Positions 12,681 to 24,349 of a stretch of DNA of 64,000 bases are shown here, piece by piece. The stretch's first letter is position 1. Each line of letters starts with the position of its first letter. Source of the DNA: Gaeumannomyces sp. JS-464 (taxonomy: Eukaryota > Ascomycota > Sordariomycetes > Magnaporthales > Magnaporthaceae); the NCBI GenBank assembly GCA_002197995.1, contig NGZR01000009.1, positions 248,001-312,000 on the forward strand, read 5' to 3'. Under the pieces are notes generated by a model. The model made no database searches, had not been told where the DNA came from, and saw only the letters and a list, made by a program, of their open reading frames with translations. The translations under genes were made by a program, and so were the position numbers.

Positions 12681-15600
12681 ACTCTCTCCTGTCCTTCTAT
12701 TTTTGGCATATTTGTTTCTTTCCCCTTTTTGTTTTTCATCCCATCTCTTTTCCTTCTTTTCTTGTCCTTTGGTTGTTACTTTCTTCCATCCGTCCCTTTT
12801 TTCATACTCCTCTTTTGTCCTTTGGGCAGGCCTGCTGTACATCGCATATACCTCGGGACGGCACGGTTGCATTGGATGGCGTTCTTGGAGGCTTTTCTCT
12901 TTCCTCCCATATCTTCTCTATATCCCTTCACTTTTTTTGCTTTTTTTTTTTTTTCCTGCATCTGGATGGGTCCATCACTCTTCATCCTCGTCTCTATTTT
13001 CGCATCGCTTGGATGGCATTTCTTTTTCAGAGGGAGCATATGGATAGCCGGGCCACATCATCCCATCTTTTCTCGTGCATCATACCTGGACAGGCATTGT
13101 TTTCGAGGAGAGTACATAGTATACGCACAGACAGGCCGTTCGTTCTTGGATCTCCTGGCCTGGCATACCCCCTCATACCTCTCCCCACAACCAATACCAA
13201 ACCAGATTGTAAACACTACTGAGGCTGCCGGCGATTGCCATGTGGTCGCCATGCGATAACGTGATGTTGTGATGGCGCGATGTCTCGGCGTATTTGAGAA
13301 GCGATTTGGAGCGTTGTAGGGTATCAGGAAATGGCAGCTGGTTGCTCTCCTCCCTTACTGGGGACGCGTTGTCGGGACGCCCGTCATCCCATCACCTAAG
13401 CTTATCACAGCACTCTTATGTTGACTTCTTTGTCGGCTCACCCAACGTCAGGGAATTCTTTTTGACTTGTCACATTCGAACATACGATAACTGTTGTATG
13501 GTAGCAACACCGAACGGAGATAGGTCGGCTACCGAACACGGCTCTACCTAGCCTCCCTGCCAAAAGAGGCCACCCGACCTTGTTCTTGTTTGTGGTGTGG
13601 CAATGGCAGCTGCGAGAACCTAACCCAAGACATTTGGCGAGTGACCTGCGAACCCGAGAGCCGCCCAGCCAACCAGGCCGCGCCGTGAACTTTTTACGCA
13701 TCCATCACGTCCAATATGGTTGCCTTCGGCTCGGTGCATGCTGCCTGCAAATGCAAGTCCATAGCCGACCATCGCCCCTCCCTCTTTTCCCTCCCTTGAA
13801 TGCCGATTTGTCGACGGGAGATTTTATGTTGTGCTTTTGAGTTCATTTTGCCCGCCTTCAGGGATTGCCGCTGTGCAGGAGGAGCGGGGAGGGTCGGGTT
13901 CTGGCCTGTCAGAGTGCATGTGTGAGGGCAACCGAACCCCTCCTACAGGGCTGGCTGGTGGTGTGGGAGCGGCGGTGGTTGCTAAATGGGCAGCCATGAT
14001 GGAGATTTGACGACAGAGGTCGGTGCCCGTCAAGATGATGTGCGCCGAGCAGGCCGAAGGAGTTCGGGTATCTATCAGCTGCCCAATGGGCCGACGTTGT
14101 CCATACGCAGCGGCTATGCAGCGACGTCGGCCTGAAGGCTGGCGATAACCAAACATGGCGGGGAGCAGGAGTCAAGCAGGGGGATCACGATGCCACAAGG
14201 AATATTGATAGGATCGAGATCGGACTCTGATATTTCCACAAACATGCCAGCTTGGTCGGGCAACTCTATTCTTGTTTTCGCTGCACGTTTAAGCCTTGGG
14301 AAAATAATGGGCTGCATGTTTCACGTTGCAGGCACCCCAGTCTCAGTCTCAGTCCCAGGCCGCGCGAGTGGGGTTGAAAGGTTGGGAACAAGCGGCAGAT
14401 TGATGTCCCGGTGAGAGAGATGGCGATGGAGGAGGACGGCAGGGTCGCCAGAACAACAAAAGGACGCGATGTGATGACGATTCTTGGGGGTCAGAACGAG
14501 GTGTTGGCGCCCGCAGCATTAATTGACGCTTGATATTGGCAGCAAATCAAGGACGGGCCACATTTGGAAGACACCCCCGCAGCGAACCAGGAAATGCGAT
14601 CGATCGGATGTTGCAGCCAAAAGCGGCATTATGTGGTATATGTATATACATCCAGATATAGGCTGTGCCGCTCAGCTCAAGGTTCGGTGTTTATAGCAAC
14701 GCTCAATGCTGGCTGGGTGATGGCTTATTTTGGGTTGCAAAGGCGGGAAAGAGGGACAACGAAAGACTGCACTGATGGAGGCGATACATCGTAGGTCACA
14801 GTTTAGACCGACCAGTGGAGAGGATGGAGCACTTTGGAAAGACGGGAGGTTGGCGGAAATCCAAACAATCGAACAATCGAGACAAGCCAGCCCACTGCAC
14901 TGCTCGAACCACACACCAAGAAAGCCAACGCAGCTGCAAGGGCTGGTGCAGCGGCCGTCTGGGTATGAGTATCAGATTGGATGGCGGCAAGACGGCCAAT
15001 TCGGTTGGGACTCACCGCACCACCAATGCCGGATGACGAATCCATGCCCTGCTCCCGCCACGGGGCTTTTTTGTTTCTTCGTCTTTTGTTTCCTTCGCTC
15101 CCTTTGCAGTGCAGACCGACTCGTGGCCAATGGATGCAAGAATTAGGAGACTCGAGGCTCATAGGTGCAGTTGTGGGCAAAGCATGTGTGTCGGAGGAGC
15201 GGAGCCTCGGAGGAAAACCTACTGGATGATCACATAGTACGTAGAAGCACATCCATCCATGCATTTGATTCACAGCTGGCTGATCCATGATTTTTCATTC
15301 GGTTCCAGTCCCAGTCCCAATCCAAAATACCCCGCCCGCGCAGCTGCAAGGCGCTGCCCGTCGAGGTGGTGCTCCCGTGTCCATGACTCGCAAGGATCAC
15401 CCATGGCGCTGCAGCTGGGCCAAGAGCGGATCCTGCAAGCCGAGCTGACGGTCTTGGTTTCTGCTGAAGCTGGCGGCGGAGCTTGACATCAACTGCCTGC
15501 AGCTCTTGCGACCTTTGGCTGCCCTCCGTCATTTGTTTACGCCCAAACGCCCGTCGGAGCCCGCGATTGGCTGCCTGTTGTTTTTTCTCTGCGCCGCTTC

Positions 15601-16437
15601 GGGGGGGGGGGGGGGGGGGGGGGGGGAGCTCCTGCGGGAACAGTCGGCCAGGCTGGGATCGATGGCCAGCAACCAGACATAGTCATTTTTTGTTCAGTCG
15701 CTCACTCTGTTCGCTGGCAGCTGGCGTTTTCCGACCGACCCTAGCATCTCTCATACTTCCATATGTTCAGTTTTGACTTCGGCTGCTTGCGTTCCCGGCA
15801 AGCAATCCCGTTCAAATTCTGGCCGACTACTTTACTTTGCCAGACCATACTTTTTGGGTTTTCAACGTTGCAAGAGCTGCGCAACGTGGGAGTCGTGCGA
15901 CAAGCGATCACAGTCGGTCGGCCCAGACCCGTGGTGCAGCCGCCGCTCGTCATCCATCCCAGCCCCCGTCGAGATTCGCCGTTTTCTTCAACGGGACCTG
16001 CTCGATGAGTGCCGGGCACCTGGGTAGCACTGGCAACTTCGCGCTGCTGCGGTAGCCCCCACGAGCATGTAGCGGCTCGCCAGGTACGTGAGTCTGAATT
16101 TCCCTTTTGACTCGGGGTGGCCCGCCGGTTTCCGGGACGACGATCGCAGTCTTGGCCCTCGCTCCTCCAACCCGAAACTGGCGCCTCGCCAATCGAGCCC
16201 TGGTTTGGCCCAACGGTGATATCCGTCATTTGCCCTGCTTGTCTGGCCTGATGTGTTTATGATTTTCTCCGGCTCAAACTCCCTAGGCTGGACGCCTTGC
16301 GCCTCCGTCTTCCCAACACCGGCCGCTTCCTCTTGTGATTAGCAGCAAACCCTGGGCATGCGTCTTTTGGCCGGACACGAAAAGACCTTGTATGTTGACA
16401 TGCAGCTAACCTCGCCCCCGGGCAGCTGCCGCGTACG
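12681..16437. other. intergenic region, no supported gene
   Basis: A pyrimidine-rich stretch follows the 11.65 kb gene, probably its 3' untranslated region, with TTTTCTTTT and TTTTTTTCC runs to about 13 kb. The rest has only short unsupported frames. A G26 tract lies at 15601-15626. Just before the next gene, CTAAC at 16406-16410 and CCCGGGCAG ending at 16425 resemble a branch point and 3' splice site, so the large gene may have an upstream 5' leader exon. A possible donor is GTACGT at 16084. Confidence 0.5.
15601..15626. repeat. G26 homopolymer
   Basis: An uninterrupted run of 26 G on the plus strand in intergenic DNA. Confidence 0.95.
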
Positions 16438-19400
16438 ATGACGACCCCCCAGGTGCCGCCCGACGACCCATTATCGCCGGGCGAGGCCCCCATCATCATC
16501 GACGCCAGCCCGCCCGGCGCCGACGATGATGGCCCCAAACCAAGCACCCCCCACCACCGCCGCGGCCTGTCCGCCCAGCCCACCCGAGGAGCGCCCCCGC
16601 GGGAGATGGCGCCGGCCGCGGCCGGACACGCCAGCGCTCGGCGACGATGAGGTCCCAGCCAACCCTCCTGACCGACTTCCTGCTGGGTCGCCAGTCGCCC
16701 GCGCGCGTCGCCGCCATGCGCCAGCAGCGGATGGACTCGGCCGCTGTGCGCGCCGAGGTCAGGAAGGAGATGCGCGCCGCCTCGGTCCAAAGGCTCGCGC
16801 CGCCCGGCGGCGTCAGGGATCGCGTCAAGGCCTGGCAGAAGAACAACGCCGCCGCCATGGCCCGCGGCGACCCGGACGACGCCGCCACCGAGCCCACCGA
16901 CGTCGCCTTCCCGGACGGGGTCGAGAGCGTGACCGAGGAGGACCGCATGCGCATCAAGTTCAGGAAAAACCAAAAGAGGAACAAGAGCGCCCCAAGAGCG
17001 ATGCCAAGGGCCGTGACTCCGGGCGGCTTGAGCAAAGATGACAACGATGACGAGAATGTTGATCCCGAGGGTCTCAAGTCCCCGCCCCGGAAACGTATCG
17101 TTAGCGACGACAACTGGATGAAGCGGAGGAAAAGAAGCCACCGGGTGCTAGGGCAGTGCGCGCGAAACCCCCAGCGGGCCCATGCCCATACCAAAAGATT
17201 TCCTGCAGAGGACCACACAGAATCCTCCCGTGCGCAGCAAGATCGCCGACTGGGCCGCGAGGGTAGAGCCAATGGACATGGAGCCTCCCAAGTCACCCAC
17301 AAGCCCCAAGATGCCCAAGGCCCCCAAAGTCAAAACATACCACACCAAGTCTGGCGAGGCTATAACTATCGAGGAGGATGCCGTCAGCGGCTTGGCGAGC
17401 ACCAGGCTCACCGACGACGAAGGCCTCAGCGCTGCTCGCTCGAGGCGCAGTAAGCCTGCTGAGGAGGATGCCGAGAGTGGGAGGCACAGTGCGAGGAGTA
17501 GCGGGCGGGTCGTGGACGACGATGGCATCCGCGTCCGGCCTCTCAGACCAAAGAAGCCGGCCCCGGCAGAAAAGGCTGAATCAGGGGATGAGGGGGCCAG
17601 CGGGCGATCGAGCAGCAGGATACCCGCAAGGCCTGCGACGGATGACGATGGAATCCGTGTTCGTCCTCTACGACCCGGCAGAAAGTCAAGACCCCCAGCC
17701 CGGGAGCCAGCAGTCGAGGAGATGACGACGGAATTCGGGTGCGGCCCAGCCAATCCAGCAAAAAATCAAGACCTCCCAGCCCTGGAGCTAGTAGCCGGGG
17801 TGACGACGAGGAGATTCGGGTGCGCCCGAACCAATCCAGCAGAAAATCAAGGCCCCCCAGCCCCGGGGCTAGCAGTCGAGGCAACGACGACGAAATCCGG
17901 GTTCGGCCTAGCCAATCCAACAAAAAGCACAGGGATGCCAGTCCTGGGGCTAGCAGCCAGGGCGAGGACGATGGCATCCGCGTACGTCCTAGTCGATCCC
18001 GCAGAAAACGCAGGGACGATAGCCCGGAGAATAATGCTCAGGGCGACGACTATGGAATTCGGGTGCGCCCCAGCCGATCCAGCAGAAGGCATAGGGATGC
18101 CAGTCCCGAGGCTAGCGACCGGGAGGACGACAAGGCAACGCCCAGGCGCAAACAAGACGCGGAGGACGATGTGACTGAGGTCACATCTTTGCCCCCGAGC
18201 CTGCCTGATGACGGCATCAGAGTGCGCCCTCTGAAGTTGACGCCGAAGGAAGAAAAGAGAGACCGCCGCTCACTATCCTCGAGGCCGTCAACGCAACCTA
18301 GCAGGCCCGTGAGAGAACCTAGTAGATCTCCAAGTGAGCCCAACAGACGACTCAGAGAACCCAGCAGACCTCCGCGGGAATCTAGTCGGCCAACGAGGGA
18401 ACTTAGCCCACCAAGGCGGCGCAGTCCGCCAAGGAGACATAGCCCGCCCAGAGGAAAGCACAACGGAAAGAGGGCTAGTACACGCCGCGACCGGTCACCT
18501 TCACCTTCTGAGCTCACTGAGAGGACAGAGGAGACACGGGAAGACACGGAAACCCCGACTAGGAAACCTCAGCGTAGGACACCTCCCAAGGCCAGGCGTA
18601 GCAAGCCCGCGCCTACCGAGATTACGGAGACCACCCAGACAACGCAGACCACTGAGTCGACTGGTGTGACTGAGTCGACGGAGGCCACAGGCACAACATA
18701 CGTGACCGGGACGACAGGCACCACCGGCACTACCGGCACAACAGAATCGACCAGGCGGACAGGGACCACGCGCCCCTCTAGGAGAACGAGGACAAGAGTG
18801 ACTGCTACCACTACGGATGTGACTGGCACAACACGCACGGGAGACTTGTCGGACGATAGGTCCTATAGCGAAGACTCAGCGTCTGAGGACGGCGACTCAC
18901 GCCGCCAGCCGAGCCTCCCCACTAAGTCGCTCGCCGACATCCCCTTCGGGTACTCTGCCTTCAGCGAGCTCGAACTGCCTCTGAACCCGAAGAGGCCGAA
19001 GCAGCAGAGGAACCCGAGCTTCAGGGCCGTGCCGAATGTGCTCAAAAGGGTCGTGAACGAGGGCAAGAAGATAATCCACCACACCGTGGCTCCGGAGCCA
19101 CCCAAACCCGCTATCAACCAGCCACCAAGCATCGAAAACTGGCTGAATAACACCGTGGATCCCTTCGTCGAATCACCTACCCTCCAAAAGAAGGAGGTCG
19201 AGCACGAGTGGAAAAAGTCTGCCCGGCGACGCTCTGTGTCGGATAGGCACGATAAAGCCAGGGATACACATCCACATGACGAGGACTCGCAAATCACGGG
19301 AACTGAGACAGCGCTCGACGAGGTCGACACGCGCAAAGAGCCAGAGCCAAGACCACGTGCCGTCGAGCACGACAGGACGCCGCACAGGGAGGAGTCCCAC

Positions 19401-22400
19401 GCTGCACCCTCCACTGGCCTGAGGAGGAGTGGCGCTACCAGAAGTGCTGGCTCATCCCCGAGGACTGTCACCACAAAACCTACGGTGAAGGGCTCGTTCC
19501 GAGAAGTGTTGAAGGAAGCCTTCCGTGGTGAATCCGGCGGCCATGTGATCGCGCCGCTGATGATGTACACGAGCATCGACAAGAACAGAGAGCCCGAGAC
19601 GGTCGAGGAAGACCTGGACCGGGATGAGTACGAGTCCCGCAGGAGGTCGACAGGCTCACGCAGATCGCGTTCGCCAAGCTCCACTGCTAGGCCAGAAAGC
19701 CGAAATCGCGAGCGCGAGACTCCTCCGCCAGCATCAGGACCCCCAAGGCGCAAGCCGCCGCCCACCAACGGCTTCCATGAGCTGTCGACAATCTTGTCCC
19801 TGGAGCAGTCAAGCGCACATGATCAAGATGCAGCATCCGTGGCGTCGCAGACCACACTGACACAGACAACGGCACTGGCCAAGTCCTCCAGCAGCCGTCG
19901 GAAGAACAGCGGGCTCAAGAGGCGGCTGACGAAGCACTCGGACTTGGTGTCGGTGCTCTCGCTGCCCGAAAACGGCCCAATTCCCACACGAGTGCCGACA
20001 CGCGCTGCCAGCATCAGGGTCGCCCGTAGCCTGCGCAGAAAGAGCAGCAGACTTGAGACTTCCACCACTGTGGACGACCTGCTTCTCGAGTTTGTCGAGG
20101 ATGAAAGCTTCTACCAGAGGGAGCTGAAGACCCTTGTAGATGGCGTCATACCCGTGCTCCTCAAGGAAGTTGTCAAGGGAGACTCCCTCATCTTCATTGA
20201 TCTCTTTGGCCCCGCCGCCAGCGATGGAGCCAAACCAGCGCAAGCGGCCGAGAAGGCTGTCGTTTCCATGGGAGTGTCTCTGGAACGCATCTACAACCAC
20301 CACAGGGCCATCCCCTATACCGATATCTCCTTGCTGCTCTCGTGGTTGGAAAGACTCGTGCCCCTCTACAGTGCCTACTACGATGCCTGGCGGCTCGGTT
20401 TCCAGGACCTCATTGTCAACCTTGCCCCCGCGGCGGATGATGAGAACGATTCGCTCCTCAACGCGATGCCGCGCAACGAGTATGGCGACGTCATAAATGA
20501 TGATGGCGACCGGGTCGATGTCGCCCACCTGCTCAAGCGCCCCTTGATCCGTTCCAAGTGGCTTCTCAAGCTGACCAAGGTTAGTTCAGACCGGGCAACG
20601 ACTTATGTGTGGCCATTGTATGAACATTCTTCTCGTCTCATGCCCATGCTAACATCTCCTTTCTCCTACAGGGGCTGCGATACATGCTCGGCAGTGAAGC
20701 CATGGGCCCTGAATTCACTAGCCAGTTTGCAGACCTACAAGCAAAGGCACAGCGCAGGCATCGAGAGGAAACGGCCAGGAAGACCAACGACGACGCCGCC
20801 TACACCGACACGACGCGCGCCCGCGACCTCCGCACTCTACTGCCACTTGATGCGGTTACCACAGACAAGACGCGCGAGGTCAACGCCAAGGACCAGTTCT
20901 CCATGGACCTCGCACACTCCAACGGGCAGCGACTCGAGTGTCAGGTCGAGCTGATTTTCAGGGACAGGCCCTCGGATCCCACCGACAGAGGCGACCTTCT
21001 CATCCGCGAGAACGGCGCCGGCGGTGTTTCGTTCCTCCTCTTTGCTCCTATTCCTTGGGAGCAAGTCTCAGCCAGACGAGGCGAGAATAACGGCACTCTC
21101 ATCGTCATGGTGCGCGGCACATTCAACAATGACGAGTGGTACGAGATCCTGAGCCTGCAGACCGAGTACGACGACGCAGTGCACGAGTGGCTTGACATGC
21201 TTGGCACCGTACCTAAGCCGCCGCTACTGTCCGACATGTCCAACAACAGCAGCCACAGCCTTATCCCCATCTACAACCCTTCCCGACCAGGCGAGACAGA
21301 TATCCCCTTTGGCGAAAAGGCACGTCAGCAACCCTCGACATCGCCCGCCAACGAGAGCAGGTCCAAAACGCCGGCTCGCTACCATGTTCGTAACAGGAGC
21401 GTCCCCACGACTCCGATCCTCGCGGCTGGCCTAGCCGCCGCGCCACCACCCCAGAGAGGCAGCGCTCGACCAGCGCAGGCTACAGCACAGACGGAGACAG
21501 AACACCGACGCAGTCCACGTATGAGCCCTCACCCGACCGTGAACACAGCCGCCGCAGCAGCCGCGAGGAACGGCCTCGCAGGGCCAGCGGACGCCACAGC
21601 CCAAGCAGGGATACGCCAAGCCCCGAGCCCATTCGAGAGGACGGTGCGCCCCCTCCGCCGGCCCACCGCACTTTCGCCCCCAAGAAGCCCAAGCCGATCG
21701 AGCTGCCTCCGACTTCGCGGCCCAAGCGCCACGGATCCTCGCCTCTGAAGCACGAGTACCACCCATCCGATGTGTCGTCCTCGGAGGAAGAGGTGGACGA
21801 GGATGACCACGCGTCATACTCGGAATCATCCTTCTCGGATTCCGAATCATCAGGCGACGACCTCGAAGACGAGGACGTCCCCGACACAGAGCCAGGGATC
21901 AGCATTAAGAGACCCGATCTCGACCTCAACCCGACTGCCTCGGTGGTGTCGGACTTCAGCATCACGCCCTCTGCCTCGGCATCCCAGGCAAACCTCCACC
22001 GCGACGGTGGCGCCGCTGACGAAGTGGTCAAGGCCACCGCCGTGATCTCATACTGGTCCAACAAGAAGGGACGATGGAAGGAGCTGCGCCCAGACTCGTG
22101 CTCCATCAGCATCACGCCGGGTCTTCTTGAGGTGCATCCTCTTTCGCCCCAGGACTTGGAGCAAATCAACATTGACGGCATGTCGGATGCGCCGACTGCG
22201 GACAAGGACGCCGACGCGGGCGCCGAGGCTCCCCTTATCGCGCTCGACCTGACCCCGCTCGTCATGATCCGCAAGAGCACCGCCATCGACCTGGAAATTC
22301 GATCGCCCGTCCGCTCGTACTCGAAGCTCAACAACATCGACGGCATGATCTTCCGGTTCCGCTCTCTTACTCCCAAGCATCTGGAGCACCTGTATATGGC

Positions 22401-23381
22401 GGTGCACCAGTCTCGCATGAACAATGCCAAATTCAAGGCGCTCGAGGAGGAGGCGCGATTCCGGTCATTCGGACAGGGGCAGCAGTCCGGCGGCGGAAAC
22501 AACAATGGCTATGACAACACGAGCGGCCACAGCAGCGGCCGGCGGCGGTCGTGGTTCGGGCGCCGGAATAGCTATCGGGCGTCGACGCGGGCACCGTCGC
22601 AGTCCCAGCACACGTACTCGCAGAGCGGCTCCTCGGGCATATCGCTGTCGGCCTCGTCTTTCCTCAAGCGCCTTACCGGCTCGGCGAGCGCCTTCAACAT
22701 CGACAAGTCGACGCTAGGCAAGCACCAGCCAGGCAACAGCAACAGGAGCCGGCCGCTATCAGCGGGTCCGCCGGCGTCCATGTATACGACGTCTTCGTCG
22801 TCGGGCAGGCTTATCGGCGATGGGACGCCGCCGCGCTCGCCATCAGCCAGCCTGGCCAGCAGCCCCAACAGGGGTATTCACAGGAGCGGCGCGGCACTCG
22901 GGACTACGGGCCTCCGGATCCGGTGCCACCTGCTCGTGTCGTCCAACAAGTGGGAGGACCGCGGCAACTGCCTCCTGTCCATCTCGCGGCCTCCGCCCGG
23001 CTGCCACCAGGAGCTGAGCGTGTACCACGGCATGGAGAAGCGCATCCTGGTCACCCAGGCGCCCAAGCGGTCCTTCCTGCCCAACCTCACCGGGGAGGGG
23101 GAGGGGACGAGGGCACATCGTCGTCGTCATCCTCGGCGCCGCAGACGCCCAAGGTTATTCTAGATGTGGTGCTGGGCAGCCGCTGCTTCAGCATGCTGGG
23201 CTCGAGGGGCATCATCCTCAACGTCTGGGAGGACCTCCGCGACGAGCAGAACCGGGTCGGGGCGGCGCCGGCCATGGGAGGGCTCAGCGGGCGCGTCAAG
23301 AAGTGGTGCTTCCAGTGCGCGAGCGCCGCCGAGGCGAACTGGATCTTTGGGCTCGTTGCGCGCGAGGTGGAGATTCCTTGA
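16438..23381 (+). CDS. very large disordered protein with Dbl-homology (RhoGEF-like) domain and C-terminal PH-like regions
   Basis: Probable Rho-family guanine-nucleotide exchange factor or scaffold, related by architecture to fungal proteins often labelled SRm160/300 splicing coactivator. In order: a basic N-terminal block (LLTDFLLGRQSPARVA), eight DDGIRVRP-type repeats (about 17.5-18.2 kb), Arg/Ser-Pro and Thr-rich disorder (TGTTGTTGTTEST), then at about 20.05-20.85 kb a Dbl-homology region: LLLEFVEDESFYQRELKTLV (first conserved helix) and LLKRPLIRSKWLLKLTK (the LLKRPxxR helix), continuing as GLRYML after the intron. A PH-like region follows (FRDRPSDPTDRGDLLI... FNNDEWYEI...), then a Ser/Glu-rich linker, and a second PH-like segment from about 22.03 kb (VISYWSNKKGRWKELRPDS). 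The end is WIFGLVAREVEIP. One intron, 20580-20671. Six frame changes (about 16.6, 17.13, 17.18, 17.72, 21.45 and 23.10 kb) each fit one missing base, two of them in C or G runs, so sequence error is likely. The start is uncertain: 16438, or an ATG at 16647. Confidence 0.82.
17512..18232 (+). repeat. tandem protein repeat with DDGIRVRP core, about eight copies
   Basis: Within the large gene the octapeptide DDGIRVRP (variants DDEIRVRP, DEEIRVRP, DYGIRVRP) recurs about eight times, near 17518, 17641, 17722, 17800, 17884, 17966, 18044 and 18209. The middle copies are spaced about 26 codons apart, with a Ser/Arg/Lys-rich linker of the type SQSSxKSRPPSPGASSRG. The DNA of neighbouring units is also similar, so the array has expanded by duplication. 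One of the gene's frame changes falls inside it, at about 17.72 kb. Confidence 0.9.
20580..20671 (+). other. spliceosomal intron of the Dbl-homology gene, 92 bp
   Basis: Donor GTTAGT directly after the codon for Lys in ...LKLTK, branch-like GCTAAC at 20648-20653, acceptor CTCCTACAG ending at 20671. Removing it joins LKLTK to GLRYMLGSEAMG in phase 0, which restores the continuation of the LLKRP helix. Confidence 0.92.
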
Positions 23382-23944
23382 GAGGCTTCTTTCCCCTCGC
23401 TTTCTTCTACCGTGGGTTCTTGTTCATGGTTCACATGGAATCCCCGATGATTCTTTTTTTTTTCTTTTTGCTCCCCTTGTCGTTACCTCTCTCTCATTTG
23501 TTCGGCTCGTCTTCCCTTTTCCGTTTATACCCTTGTCACATACGGTTTAGAAAGTTATGGTCTGGAATGCATGCGTTGGTTGGGGGTCGGTTGGAACCGT
23601 ACACAGCAAACGGGCACCTCTTTTCTGCTCTTTTCCTCTGCATATCAACTTTCACAGGGTACAAGTCTGACAGCACAGCCAGGCGTACGGTTTCCCGTTT
23701 CATATTTTTCGACTTTGCACAATTCTCACGCCTGTTTTACACACTCACCTCTTCAAACCGCCCTCCTGAACATCAAACTCCCTCGATTTATTTTATTTTA
23801 ATTGCCTGTCTCCTCGGATGCCAGTCGTGCACCAGGCCGAGACTTTCTGGGCGGCGAATACCATGGAAATATTCTTAACGCAACACAAAAAGCAAACAAA
23901 TACACACGAATGATACGACCAGCAAACAGGAGCATTGGCGAATC
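23382..23944. other. convergent intergenic region
   Basis: Pyrimidine-rich sequence, including a T-rich run at about 23455-23470, follows the stop of the large plus-strand gene and probably holds its 3' untranslated region. The minus-strand hydrolase fragment converges from the right. No gene seen. Confidence 0.6.
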
Positions 23945-24331
23945 TCATGTCGAATCCCCCGACTCGCCGCGGATATCGAAACCTGCATCCGTGGCAGAGG
24001 GAGCCTCCAAGAGCCATTTCAATCCCTGTACGCAATCCTCCTGGGCTTGCTTCGAAACATTTAAAAATGGGGCGTATACCCAGAAAATGTGAGGAAGGTC
24101 CTATGTCACGGTTAGTAATAGGAGCCTTTAACAACTATAATTGTCAGGATTTACCTTATACAACGAATGCTTCACCTCAACCCGGGCATCTTGGAGCCCC
24201 CGGAGGTAACACACGGCGTCATCTCGCAAAATATCCACCTTACAGATTTGTAGGTAGGTTTTCGGAAGACCGTCAAACCGCCCCCACAAAGGATATGCGT
24301 CCCAGGAAGTTCTCTTCGGAAGTGGTACCCT
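23945..24331 (-). pseudogene. alpha/beta-hydrolase (lipase/esterase-like) C-terminal fragment, truncated at the transposon island
   Basis: The minus strand reads TSWDAYPLWGRFDGLPKTYL, then QICKVDILRDDAVCYLRGLQ, then LYK. A 54-bp intron at 24101-24154 follows, then DLPHIFWVYAPFLNVSKQAQ, LKWLLEAP and a stop at 23945-23947. This is the C-terminal third of an HSL/esterase-like alpha/beta hydrolase: the D-x-L-R-D segment carries the acid of the triad, and DLPHIFW the catalytic His (family GLPHAFW). The intron is canonical: GTAAAT donor, TTACTAACC branch, TAG acceptor. Upstream of about 24331 the frame stays open for only about 10-15 more codons before the AT-rich island begins. The oxyanion HGG motif and nucleophile elbow are absent from the window, so the gene has lost its 5' two thirds. 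The missing part is not seen on the far side of the island. Confidence 0.8.
24101..24154 (-). other. intron in the alpha/beta-hydrolase fragment, 54 bp
   Basis: On the minus strand: GTAAAT donor, TTACTAACC branch sequence, TAG acceptor. Splicing joins ...LYK to DLPHIFW in phase 0. Without it the two conserved blocks lie in different frames. Confidence 0.88.
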
Positions 24332-24349
24332 AAAGGTATCTAAATGCCA

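Noticed and set aside
15741..16229. 162-codon minus-strand frame upstream of the large gene
   Set aside because: No motif, shadowed by several plus-strand frames of equal quality, and it lies where the large gene's promoter or 5' leader is expected.
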